Below, one piece after another: positions 45,558 to 52,747 of a DNA stretch of 64,000 bases. Numbering within the stretch: the stretch's first letter is position 1; every line of letters starts with the position of its first letter. Location of the stretch: positions 1 through 64,000 of the forward strand of contig NZ_JAFBEB010000007.1 in NCBI RefSeq assembly GCF_016908525.1, read 5' to 3'. The stretch comes from Brevibacillus fulvus. GTDB taxonomy: Bacteria > Bacillota > Bacilli > Brevibacillales > Brevibacillaceae. Both the position numbers and the translations under genes were made by a program. The notes below the pieces were generated by a model that worked only from the letters and a program-made list of their open reading frames with translations, was not told where the DNA came from and did not search any database.

Positions 45558-46439
45558 ATGGAATTGCGAAATTTGCGAACATTTCAAACTGTTGCCAACC
45601 ACTTGAATTTGACCAAGGCGGCAGAACAGCTAGGTTACAGTCAGCCGACCATCACCCTGCAGATCAAAGCATTGGAAAAGGAACTGGGCAAAACGTTGTT
45701 TAATCGGGTAGGGAAGCGCACGTTTTTGACACCGACGGGAAAGTTGCTCAAACAACATACAGACAAGCTATTTGCTGTACTCGATGAAATGGAAGAAGAC
45801 TTGAAAAAGCTGGATAATCCGTTCGGGTCCCTGGTGGTTGCAGCGCCGGAGTTTTTTTGCACAACCTATTTGTCATTGATTTTACGGCTATACGTTCAGG
45901 AGCATCCGCAAGTCAAGCTCCAGCTGATCTCATGCAACAGCCAGGAGGCAATCAGACTGATTGCCACCAACAAGGCAGATATCGGCATCATCTCCGGGCA
46001 ATGTGATGCGCCCAGGCTGGTTTCCGACGTGATCGACCAAGAACAGTTTGTCTTGGTGGCCACACCGGAGCTGATGCAGGGAAGTTCCAAGGAGCAAGTG
46101 ATGGCGGAATACCCGTTTATTTCTTTTCAACAAGGTTGCAATCTGGACCACTTTATTGGCCATTGCTTGGCGGAAATTGGCTACGAACCGAGAAATGTGA
46201 TTGAATGCAGTAGTGAAGAAACGATCAAACGGGCGGTACTGAATCATACAGGTGTGGCCATGCTTAGCAAAGCGCTGATTGCGGACGAGATTGCTGCCAG
46301 TAAACTGACGGTGCTGCATCAATTCGCCAATACAGCTGATACTACCTTGATTTGCATCAAGGAACGAGCGCAGGAAGCGACGATTCAGACATTTACCAAT
46401 CTTGTTCATGCTCAATGGACAACCTTGCTGGCGAAGTAA
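45558..46439 (+). CDS. LysR-family transcriptional regulator
   Basis: This 293-aa protein has the N-terminal LysR winged helix (FQTVANHLNLTKAAEQLGYSQPTITLQIKALE, residues 8-39) and a C-terminal two-lobed effector domain. The start is ATG 45558 with AGAGGTGAGA upstream; an in-frame TTG at 45537 is weaker. It lies downstream of the OCD/aminotransferase/M20/dehydratase run on the same strand but after a terminator, so it is transcribed separately. It is the best local candidate to regulate that run, although LysR genes are more often divergent from their targets. Confidence 0.9.
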   Translation: MELRNLRTFQTVANHLNLTKAAEQLGYSQPTITLQIKALEKELGKTLFNRVGKRTFLTPTGKLLKQHTDKLFAVLDEMEEDLKKLDNPFGSLVVAAPEFFCTTYLSLILRLYVQEHPQVKLQLISCNSQEAIRLIATNKADIGIISGQCDAPRLVSDVIDQEQFVLVATPELMQGSSKEQVMAEYPFISFQQGCNLDHFIGHCLAEIGYEPRNVIECSSEETIKRAVLNHTGVAMLSKALIADEIAASKLTVLHQFANTADTTLICIKERAQEATIQTFTNLVHAQWTTLLAK

Positions 46440-46442
46440 AGC

Positions 46443-46483
46443 AAAAAGGACAGGAAATCGTTTGCGATCCTGTCCTTTTTTTT
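46443..46483. terminator. Bidirectional terminator
   Basis: AAAAAGGACAGGA (46443-46455) pairs perfectly with TCCTGTCCTTTTT (46468-46480). It lies between the converging LysR and UPF0173 genes and can serve both. Confidence 0.93.
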
Positions 46484-46501
46484 GTGTATATGTAGGAGGC
46501 A

Positions 46502-47188
46502 TTACACTTCCAGACTTTGCCCCGGCTGCAGCACTTGACCGCGGAGCTGTTTTTCTTCCAGCAATTTGACGAAGCGTTCGGGATCTTGCTGGATGACGGG
46601 GAACGTATTGTAGTGAATGGGGAACGTCACGCCTGCTTTGATCCAGCTCGCTGCAACGGCGGCATCTTCGGGGCCCATTGTGAAGTTGTCACCGATTGGC
46701 AAGGCGGCGACATCGATCTCGTGCATTTCCCCAATCAGTTTCATATCGCCAAAAAGCGCGGTATCGCCGGCATGGTAGAATGTTTTTCCGCCCATCGTCA
46801 GCAAGATGCCGGACGGTTCGCCAGCGTATTTGACGCTGCCATCTTCGAGATCGATACCGGAGCTGTGGAAGGCCAGCGTCAATTTAACCCGTCCAAATTC
46901 AAATTGATACGAACCGCCCAAGTTCAAGCCGTGCGTTTTGGCGCCCAGGCTTTGGAAGTGATTGGCCAGTTCCACCATCGCGATGATCGGGCAATCGTTT
47001 TGTTTGGCAATTTGCAAAGCATCGCTGATGTGGTCACCGTGACCATGTGTCAGCAAGACAGCGTCGGCTTTCACCTCTTCGGCTTTCAGTGACGCAGATG
47101 GATTATGGGTGAGAAACGGGTCAATCACAACAGTTTTTCCGCCAGCTTCAACCAACGTTGTCGCGTGACCCAAAAAGGTAATCTTCAT
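46502..47188 (-). CDS. Metal-dependent hydrolase, UPF0173 (YtkL-like, metallo-beta-lactamase fold)
   Basis: This 228-aa protein is a metallo-beta-lactamase-fold hydrolase of the UPF0173/YtkL family. The metal-binding motif is LTHGHGDHISDA, with further ligands in FYHAGDTALFG and FPIHYNTFP. Substrate is unknown for the family. The start is taken at ATG 47188, which has AAAGGTGGG upstream and the family's normal N terminus MKITFLGHAT; the frame is open for another 68 codons without homology. A minus-strand extended -10 box (TGCTATAAT) lies at about 47226-47234. Confidence 0.88.
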   Translation of the reverse strand: MKITFLGHATTLVEAGGKTVVIDPFLTHNPSASLKAEEVKADAVLLTHGHGDHISDALQIAKQNDCPIIAMVELANHFQSLGAKTHGLNLGGSYQFEFGRVKLTLAFHSSGIDLEDGSVKYAGEPSGILLTMGGKTFYHAGDTALFGDMKLIGEMHEIDVAALPIGDNFTMGPEDAAVAASWIKAGVTFPIHYNTFPVIQQDPERFVKLLEEKQLRGQVLQPGQSLEV

Positions 47189-47225
47189 TAAAAACCCACC
47201 TTTCAAGTATGAATAACACGCTTTC

Positions 47226-47234
47226 ATTATAGCA
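47226..47234 (-). promoter_or_regulatory. Extended -10 promoter of the UPF0173 gene
   Basis: On the minus strand TGC-TATAAT forms an extended -10 element about 40 bases upstream of the start codon. Confidence 0.5.
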
Positions 47235-47311
47235 AATGTTGGATAAAATATCCTCTCTGAAGCGCATACTCGTGGAGAAGGCGGAAGATGACAAAAGAAA
47301 TGAACTGCCAC

Positions 47312-47340
47312 TTTACAAACACTTGTTAAAGTAATAAACT
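47312..47340 (+). promoter_or_regulatory. Promoter of psuK-psuG
   Basis: TTTACA (47312-47317) and TAAACT (47335-47340) are separated by 17 bp. The start codon follows 20 bp later, leaving room only for the GAGGAGG ribosome site. Confidence 0.6.
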
Positions 47341-47360
47341 TTTGTTGAGGAGGCGAGCGG

Positions 47361-48449
47361 ATGGACAAAGAAAGCCAGATTCTACAATACATTCGGATGA
47401 ATCCCTTTGTCTCCCAGCAAGAGTTGGCGGATAAAGTCGGGATTTCCCGTTCGGCCGTAGCCGGTTATATCGCCAATCTGACCAAGCGCGGAGAAATCAA
47501 GGGTCGCGCCTATATCCTGCGGGATGAATCGACGATTAGCTGTATTGGCGGTGCCAACCTGGACCGAAAAGCGCGAAGCAAGGAGAAAGTTCAACTGCAT
47601 TCCTCCAATCCGGTGACAATCAGTGAGTCATGCGGCGGGGTCGCGCGAAACATCGCCGAAAATTTGGGCCGGTTAGGCTGTCAAACTGCTCTGTTTACTT
47701 GTGTAGGGGACGATCGCGAAGGGAATTGGGTACTTCAGGAAACCCGCAACCATGGCGTCGATGTGAGCCAGTCCTGGATTTTTCCCGCGGAGCGAACCGG
47801 CAGTTATACAGCGTTGCTTGATGTTGATGGCGAGATGGTCATCTCGCTGGCCAACATGGATATTTACGACAAGCTGTCGCCAGAATTTGTGGCGGAAAAA
47901 TGGTCACATATCAAGGCTTCACGTGCGGTGCTGCTTGATACCAACCTGCCGGCGGAAACAATCGCCTATATCGTCAACCGCTGTCGGGAGGAAAGCCTTG
48001 CATTATACATTGATCCCGTTTCATCGGCAAAAGCGAAAAAGCTGCCGGCACGCCTCGATGGAGTGGAAGCGATTTTACCCAATCGGGAAGAGGCCGAGTT
48101 ATTGGCCGACATGCCGATCGGCTCGATGCGCGAATGTGCGGAGGCCTGTCGCAGCATCCGCGCGCGAGGGGTGAAAAATGTCATTGTCACTCTGGGCGAG
48201 GAGGGCATTTTTTATGACGGCGAAGCCGGAACAGGCCAATTGCAGCCATTTCGCACCGAGATCGTTGATGTGACCGGTGCCGGCGATGCTTTTGCCGCAG
48301 GCTTCCTGTTCGGGATTTGTTCCGGCGAAGCCTTTGTCAAAGCTTGCCAGTTGGGATTGGCGGCATCAGCCCTCACTTTGCAAACGGAAAGTTCGGTATC
48401 AGCCAAATTACAGCCGGAACAGCTATATGCGATGGTCGGCCATGAATGA
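47361..48449 (+). CDS. psuK: HTH-PfkB carbohydrate kinase, probable pseudouridine kinase
   Basis: This 362-aa protein begins with a winged helix-turn-helix (residues 1-55, with SQQELADKVGISRSAVAGYI) and continues as a PfkB/ribokinase-type kinase. GGANLDRKA and the C-terminal signature DVTGAGDAFAAGF hold the catalytic Asp and anion hole. The adjacent psuG gene identifies it as a pseudouridine kinase, which makes pseudouridine 5'-phosphate. The HTH domain could let the kinase control its own operon. GAGGAGG precedes the ATG and psuG follows after 15 bp. Confidence 0.88.
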   Translation: MDKESQILQYIRMNPFVSQQELADKVGISRSAVAGYIANLTKRGEIKGRAYILRDESTISCIGGANLDRKARSKEKVQLHSSNPVTISESCGGVARNIAENLGRLGCQTALFTCVGDDREGNWVLQETRNHGVDVSQSWIFPAERTGSYTALLDVDGEMVISLANMDIYDKLSPEFVAEKWSHIKASRAVLLDTNLPAETIAYIVNRCREESLALYIDPVSSAKAKKLPARLDGVEAILPNREEAELLADMPIGSMRECAEACRSIRARGVKNVIVTLGEEGIFYDGEAGTGQLQPFRTEIVDVTGAGDAFAAGFLFGICSGEAFVKACQLGLAASALTLQTESSVSAKLQPEQLYAMVGHE

Positions 48450-48464
48450 AAAGGAGAGAAGACA

Positions 48465-49382
48465 ATGAAACAATATTTGAGTTTTAGCGAAGAAGTGGAA
48501 CAAGCGATCAAAAAAAATCAACCGATTGTAGCTCTGGAGACAACGATCATTTCGCATGGAATGCCGTACCCGCAAAATGTGCAAATGGCGAAAGAAGTGG
48601 AACAAATTATTCGCGACAACGGCGCTGTTCCGGCGACGATTGGCCTGATGGGAGGCAGAATCAAGATTGGTTTGAGCGAGAGCGAACTGGAGGAGTTTGC
48701 GACCAATAAAGCGGTTGAAAAAGTAAGCCGTCGCGATTTTCCGTACATCCTGGCCAGCGGCAAAATCGGAGCCACTACGGTAGCGGGTACAATGATCGCT
48801 GCCCAATTGGCCGGCATCAAAATATTTGCCACCGGCGGGATCGGCGGCGTGCATCGCGAAGGGGAAATTACCTGGGATGTATCGGCAGACCTTACGGAAT
48901 TGGCTCAAACCAATGTAGCGGTCGTTTGCGCTGGAGCAAAATCGATTCTCGATATTGGCCGGACGCTGGAATATTTGGAGACGCAGGGAGTACCGGTTAT
49001 CGGTTACAAATGCAGCGAGTTTCCTTCGTTCTATTCGCGGGAAAGCGGCTATTCGGTCGATTTTCGCCTCGATACGCCGGAAGAAACAGCAGCCGTGCTC
49101 GACACCAAATGGAAGCTTGGCCTGAATGGCGGCGCAATCATTGCGAATCCGGTTCCGGAAGCGGATGCGATGAACTTTGCTGAGATCGAGCAGGTTATCT
49201 TGCAAGCGCTGGAGGAAGCGAAACAAAACCGGATTACCGGCAAACAAGTAACCCCATTCATCTTGGACAAGGTTAAACAATTGACAGGGGGCAAAAGTTT
49301 GCAAACCAACATCGCTTTGGTCAAGCATAACGCTGAGGTCGCGGCGAAGATTGCCGTTGCCCTGCAAGCGAAGGCCAATTAA
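48465..49382 (+). CDS. psuG: Pseudouridine-5'-phosphate glycosidase
   Basis: This 305-aa protein matches PsuG, which reversibly splits pseudouridine 5'-phosphate to uracil and ribose 5-phosphate. Family motifs are [41 protein letters not shown] and [10 protein letters not shown]. With the preceding kinase it forms a complete pathway for breaking down pseudouridine from RNA turnover. AAAGGAGAG precedes the ATG. A pseudouridine importer is not evident next to it. Confidence 0.95.
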   Translation: MKQYLSFSEEVEQAIKKNQPIVALETTIISHGMPYPQNVQMAKEVEQIIRDNGAVPATIGLMGGRIKIGLSESELEEFATNKAVEKVSRRDFPYILASGKIGATTVAGTMIAAQLAGIKIFATGGIGGVHREGEITWDVSADLTELAQTNVAVVCAGAKSILDIGRTLEYLETQGVPVIGYKCSEFPSFYSRESGYSVDFRLDTPEETAAVLDTKWKLGLNGGAIIANPVPEADAMNFAEIEQVILQALEEAKQNRITGKQVTPFILDKVKQLTGGKSLQTNIALVKHNAEVAAKIAVALQAKAN

Positions 49383-49488
49383 TGCAAGGGAAGGGAAGCG
49401 GTCGGTTTTAGTGCCTTGCCGCTTCGTAGCTTCGTTGCGTACAAAAGAGCAAGGCCACGGCTTGCAGAAGCACCCTTGGCTACAAACG

Positions 49489-49528
49489 AAAACCATCCAC
49501 CGATCATTTGGTGGATGGTTTTATTTTT
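49489..49528. terminator. Bidirectional terminator between psuG and the FliB-like gene
   Basis: AAAACCATCCACC (49489-49501) pairs perfectly with GGTGGATGGTTTT (49510-49522), flanked by A and T runs, between two converging genes. Confidence 0.93.
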
Positions 49529-49543
49529 GTTTTGCGGCAACCG

Positions 49544-50743
49544 TTACGCTTCATCCGCCGCTTCTTTGCCCAACAACATCGCCATATGCGCCAATGTATT
49601 GGCTTGCTGATTTTGCAAGAAATTCAAAGCTTGGCTGAAATAGGTAATATCATGTTCAAAGGTGCGCGCAAACGATTGTATCATGGCCGCCGCTTCATCC
49701 GGCGTTAAGGTTTGCTGGTGGCCTGCCAAGCCGACGAGATGAAACTTGACCAGGCTGTAATGCAATACAAGTACGCAAAATTCATCAAGGAAGCTGCGGT
49801 TATGAAAGAACGGGAACAGTTCAGCAAAAACGTAATTCACCAAGTAATTTTCCAAAATGTATCCATGGTCGTTGCAAAAAGGAACGAAGTTGGCGTGATA
49901 GGCTTGCAGGTAGCGTTCCGGCTGATTGCCGATGGCGCTTTTGATTTGCGCAAATTTCTCCAAATAGCGTTTGTTTTTTACATGAGCGGCAACATATTGG
50001 TCAATCAGCGAGTGGAGCAGGGTAAAAGCCCATTCGTTGCCTGGATTGGCTTGCAAGACAGGCATTTCGCCGCTCAGGAGCCGCTGCTGGTGACTCGCGA
50101 TGAGTTGCGGTATGGCGGAGTAGTCCTCCTGTTCGGCCAATTCATCCAGGTCGGAGAGGAACATGCCCAACAGGACTAGCCGACTGTCCAAATCGCAGGC
50201 GCGATACTGCAGCAGGCTGATAATAAACTCGCGTATCGAATCGGCGGATAGCCGGTAATGGTCGTCTTCAAACAACTTGTCAAGCGCTGGATCGGCTGGA
50301 ACGGTTTCCAGTTCGGTAAACGAGATCCCCTCCGGATTTAACAAGGCCAGGCGCGCGACTTCCGGGCAAGAGGGAGAACCGGCCAGTTGGTATTGATCGT
50401 AGAGCAGGCCTTGTGTTCGGGGATAGCTGGCGCATGTTCGCGACAAATAGCCTGGCCCCATCTGCAATTGGATCGAGCACAATTTTTCCTTGCTCAAAAA
50501 AGGGCAAAAGCCATCCTCATTCATGCGGATGGTCGCGTAATCGGAAAATGTCGTTTCGTACTTGTTGCGATGAATATGCTGGGTAAGTAGTCTTCGTTGT
50601 TTTTTGTCGGGGAGCTGCTTATATTTGGCAAACGTTTTTTTATCGATACTCACTGACCAACCGGAACAGCAGGTTTCTTCGCAAGCAGAGCCAAGACACT
50701 CAAATTGGAGCATGTAGCTTGCTGCAAGACCTGTTTTTTTCAT
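49544..50743 (-). CDS. FliB-like protein (flagellin lysine-N-methylase family)
   Basis: This 399-aa protein matches the family annotated as flagellin lysine-N-methylase (FliB). The cysteine-rich N terminus (CLGSACEETCCSGWSVSID) is followed by FCPFLSKEKLCSIQ and TCASYPR, a set of Cys residues likely to bind a metal or iron-sulfur centre. FliB in Salmonella methylates lysines of flagellin. No flagellar gene is near here, so the target is uncertain. The start is ATG 50743, where AAAGGAGAAAC lies upstream; the frame extends another 22 codons without support. Confidence 0.75.
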   Translation of the reverse strand: MKKTGLAASYMLQFECLGSACEETCCSGWSVSIDKKTFAKYKQLPDKKQRRLLTQHIHRNKYETTFSDYATIRMNEDGFCPFLSKEKLCSIQLQMGPGYLSRTCASYPRTQGLLYDQYQLAGSPSCPEVARLALLNPEGISFTELETVPADPALDKLFEDDHYRLSADSIREFIISLLQYRACDLDSRLVLLGMFLSDLDELAEQEDYSAIPQLIASHQQRLLSGEMPVLQANPGNEWAFTLLHSLIDQYVAAHVKNKRYLEKFAQIKSAIGNQPERYLQAYHANFVPFCNDHGYILENYLVNYVFAELFPFFHNRSFLDEFCVLVLHYSLVKFHLVGLAGHQQTLTPDEAAAMIQSFARTFEHDITYFSQALNFLQNQQANTLAHMAMLLGKEAADEA

Positions 50744-50865
50744 AGAAGTTTCTCCTTTGGTGTTCTGTATTTCCGCCATTATACCATTGCCAGCGTCTTT
50801 TGCTTGCATCTTTCCATAATCTTTTTATACAATAGAACAAACGTTCTCATATGGGTGGTGAAAGC

Positions 50866-51075
50866 ATGCTGCGGCAATTGCAACGTTATCTGATGGAAAA
50901 TCGGCCGGTGGAAGTGATTTATTTGGATCGGCAAGGACAAACAAGCAAGCGGCGATTGCGGTTGCATTCGGTCGACAAAGGATATGTGAAGGCTTACTGT
51001 TACAGCCGCCGCGCTTATCGCCTGTTCGCGTTGGACCGGATTTTGGCGATTGCTCCGGTCAGCAGACATGCCTAG
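50866..51075 (+). CDS. Small WYL-like domain protein
   Basis: This 69-aa protein looks like an isolated WYL-type beta domain: EVIYLDRQGQTSKRRLRLHSV and then YVKAYCYSRRAYRLFALDRI follow the usual strand pattern seen C-terminal to DNA-binding domains in WYL regulators. No HTH is attached. WYL domains bind nucleic acid or small ligands. The ATG at 50866 has GGTGGTGAAAG upstream, and an in-frame ATG at 50851 is less likely. Its stop codon overlaps the stop codon of the converging gene within a shared CTAG. Confidence 0.6.
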   Translation: MLRQLQRYLMENRPVEVIYLDRQGQTSKRRLRLHSVDKGYVKAYCYSRRAYRLFALDRILAIAPVSRHA

Positions 51076-51401
51076 TCGGCTTGCGGATGGAAAAAGACCT
51101 CAAGGCGTTCTTCCGCCAGTTGATAATCGCCTTTAATCTGAAAAAGCAAAAACAGATGGCTGGTCGGATGGATCGCCAAACGAGCCGCGTGGTACAGGAC
51201 CGGCTTTTGGTTCGCCAGGAGGATCATGATTTCCGAAGTTGGCGGAGTGACCGTTTTCATCCGAAGCAGTTGGTTAAGATAGCCTAACAGTTTTCGAATG
51301 ACATTGATATTGTCTTCATTTGGCAGTTTCTCCATCTCATTGATTACCTGCTTGATTTCCCGTTTTTTTTCCTGCAAAGAAGCAGCGCTGATTTTTGTCA
51401 T
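51072..51401 (-). CDS. Small conserved-looking protein of unknown function
   Basis: This 109-aa protein is not recognised. The N-terminal 55 residues are charged and probably helical (SLQEKKREIKQVINEMEKL), followed by a mixed segment (EIMILLANQKPVLYHAARLA) and a C-terminal strand-like part. No signal peptide, membrane helix or cysteine cluster is present. The start is ATG 51401, with GGAGAGAGGGG upstream; a longer frame to 51485 lacks a ribosome site. It converges with the WYL-like gene, the two stop codons sharing CTAG at 51072-51075. Confidence 0.6.
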   Translation of the reverse strand: MTKISAASLQEKKREIKQVINEMEKLPNEDNINVIRKLLGYLNQLLRMKTVTPPTSEIMILLANQKPVLYHAARLAIHPTSHLFLLFQIKGDYQLAEERLEVFFHPQAD

Positions 51402-51535
51402 CGCGGATTCCCCTCTCTCCTTCATTCGTTGAATATATACCCTGTCCGTAGACTGCTGAAACATGTTTTTTCTGCCCGTTTTCATATAACAGGCATTGTG
51501 GTAAGATTATTCCATCTTTTTGCCTGGTTGTTTGA

Positions 51536-51733
51536 AAGGATGAGCAAGAACCCCGCTGCGCGGTTCGGGAAGCGCAAGCAGGCAAGTTGGCGCCGGAGCG
51601 ATTCCAAAGTTATCAGAAGCTGCAACGGGAATTCGCTTTTTTGGCGCGTAAAGAAGATGTGAGGTTGCAGTTGGCGGAAAAGCAAAAATGGAAGAGACTG
51701 AACCAGTCTATGCGAAAACGAACAAAGCGATAG
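51536..51733 (+). pseudogene. 3' remnant of an RsgA-type (ribosome small-subunit-dependent) GTPase gene
   Basis: After an in-frame TGA at 51533, 65 codons stay open to TAG at 51731 and encode KDEQEPRCAVREAQAGKLAP, then FQSYQKLQREFAFLARKED and EKQKWKRLNQSMRKRTKR. This is the C-terminal signature of RsgA/YloQ-type GTPases (EPGCAV, then YxKLQRE, then EKxKWK). The GTPase domain, OB domain and most of the zinc cluster are missing upstream. No start codon or ribosome site fits, so this is a decayed gene end rather than a small gene. Confidence 0.7.
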
Positions 51734-51757
51734 ACAAATATACCCTCTATTTTTAAC

Positions 51758-51786
51758 TTGTCGAAACAGCAACAATGTGATAGATT
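51758..51786 (+). promoter_or_regulatory. Promoter of the xpt-pbuX riboswitch leader
   Basis: TTGTCG (51758-51763) and TAGATT (51781-51786) with a 17-bp spacer place the transcription start near 51793, about 19 bases before the guanine aptamer. Confidence 0.55.
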
Positions 51787-51811
51787 TACTATCAATATTA
51801 GTTGAATAAAT

Positions 51812-51880
51812 ACTCGTATAATCATGGGAATATGGCCCATAAGTCTCTACCGGATGACCGTAAATCGTTCGACTACGAGT
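51812..51880 (+). ncRNA. Guanine-type purine riboswitch aptamer
   Basis: P1 is ACTCGTA/TACGAGT (51812-51818 with 51874-51880), P2 ATGGG/CCCAT, and P3 GGATGA/TCGTTC. Conserved core pieces TATAATC, TATGG, AGTCTCTACCGG, CCGTAAAT and CGACTAC match the xpt-type purine aptamer. The specificity base in the J3/1 segment GACTAC is C, which selects guanine over adenine. It precedes a second aptamer and a terminator in the xpt leader. Confidence 0.93.
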
Positions 51881-51884
51881 GGAA

Positions 51885-52000
51885 GCACATCTAGGGTTCC
51901 GTTCTCCTGTTTACCAGTGAGAAGACAGGACCGAGCGATGTGGGCACAATGGCCTTTGGCTGTGTTACACCTGAGGGAAAAAAGCCCAGCAGGACAGGTT
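51885..52000 (+). ncRNA. ykkC-type aptamer in tandem, probably PRPP-sensing (subtype 2)
   Basis: Five bases after the guanine aptamer the ykkC-family landmarks appear: CACAT/ATGTG as P1 (51886-51890 with 51938-51942), CTAGGGTTCCG (51891-51901), a CCTGT/ACAGG stem, GGACCGAGC (51928-51936), a GGCC-TTT-GGC hairpin, and ACACCTGAGGGA followed by AAAGCCC. Known tandem guanine-ykkC arrangements belong to the PRPP subtype and control purine genes. Ligand assignment here rests on that context. Its 3' strand is also the 5' arm of the terminator at 51982-52066, so ligand binding should favour read-through. Confidence 0.78.
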
Positions 52001-52066
52001 TCACTTGGAGCAGCGTGGATGAACCACGTCGATCAGTGAACTTGTCCGCTGGGCTTCTTTTTGTTA
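51982..52066 (+). terminator. Regulated terminator of the tandem riboswitch
   Basis: AAGCCCAGC plus GGACAGGTTTCACT pair with AGTGAACTTGTCC plus GCTGGGCTT (about 52035-52056), followed by CTTTTTGTT. The 5' arm overlaps the 3' end of the ykkC-type aptamer, as expected of an expression platform. A small inner hairpin (CGTGG/CCACG) closes the loop. Confidence 0.9.
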
Positions 52067-52132
52067 TTCATCGGCGACATGAGGTCGCTTTGTTTCAACC
52101 GGCCGTGTTTGTCGGGAAAAGAGGGGGAGAAC

Positions 52133-52747
52133 ATGAAAACATTGCAGGAACGGATTCAACAGGATGGGGAAGTGTTATCGAGCCAGGTCTTGAAAGTAGA
52201 CGCTTTTCTCAATCATCAGGTCGATCCTGTATTGACCATGGACATTGGACAAGCGTTTGCTCAGCGCTTTCAAGGCGAAACAATTACAAAAGTGCTGACG
52301 ATCGAAGCCAGCGGGATTCACTTTGCGATGGCAACGGCGCTGGCGTTGCGGGTACCGTTCGTTTATGCGAAGAAGAAAAAAGCTGTTACACAAGAAGCCG
52401 TCTATTCGGTGCCTGTGCACTCCTTTACCCGTCAGGAGACGTATCAGATCAGCGTTTCTCAAAAATATTTGTCGCCTGATGACCAGATCTTGATTGTCGA
52501 TGATTTTTTGGCAACAGGCGCCGCGCTGCTCGGACTTGTCGAATTGATTCAGCAAGCCGGGGCCCGTCTCGTAGGTGTTGGAGCTGTGATTGAAAAAAGC
52601 TTCCAGCCGGGACGTTCATTGCTCGAACAAGCCGGGGTCAGGGTCGAATCGTTGGCAAGAATTGCCGAAATGTCACCGGGACAGATCACATTTATCGAAG
52701 AAGCAGAAGAAACCGTGAAGGAGAAGGTAACCAGTTATGTTAAGTAA
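52133..52747 (+). CDS. xpt: Xanthine phosphoribosyltransferase
   Basis: This 204-aa enzyme matches Xpt, which converts xanthine and PRPP to XMP for purine salvage. The PRPP-binding motif is ILIVDDFLATGAALLG, and DGEVLSSQVLKVDAFLNHQVDP is the typical N-terminal region. The start is ATG 52133 after GAGGGGGAGA; the frame is open back into the riboswitch terminator without meaning. Transcription passes the tandem guanine/ykkC-type leader. The gene overlaps pbuX by 11 bp, so salvage enzyme and importer are made together. Confidence 0.96.
   Translation: MKTLQERIQQDGEVLSSQVLKVDAFLNHQVDPVLTMDIGQAFAQRFQGETITKVLTIEASGIHFAMATALALRVPFVYAKKKKAVTQEAVYSVPVHSFTRQETYQISVSQKYLSPDDQILIVDDFLATGAALLGLVELIQQAGARLVGVGAVIEKSFQPGRSLLEQAGVRVESLARIAEMSPGQITFIEEAEETVKEKVTSYVK

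Noticed and set aside
38830-49480. Loosely similar TTCG-rich non-coding blocks at about 38830-38890 and 49405-49480
   Set aside because: By eye they share only short words such as AGTGC and TTCGTTG. No convincing alignment or fold supports a repeat family.
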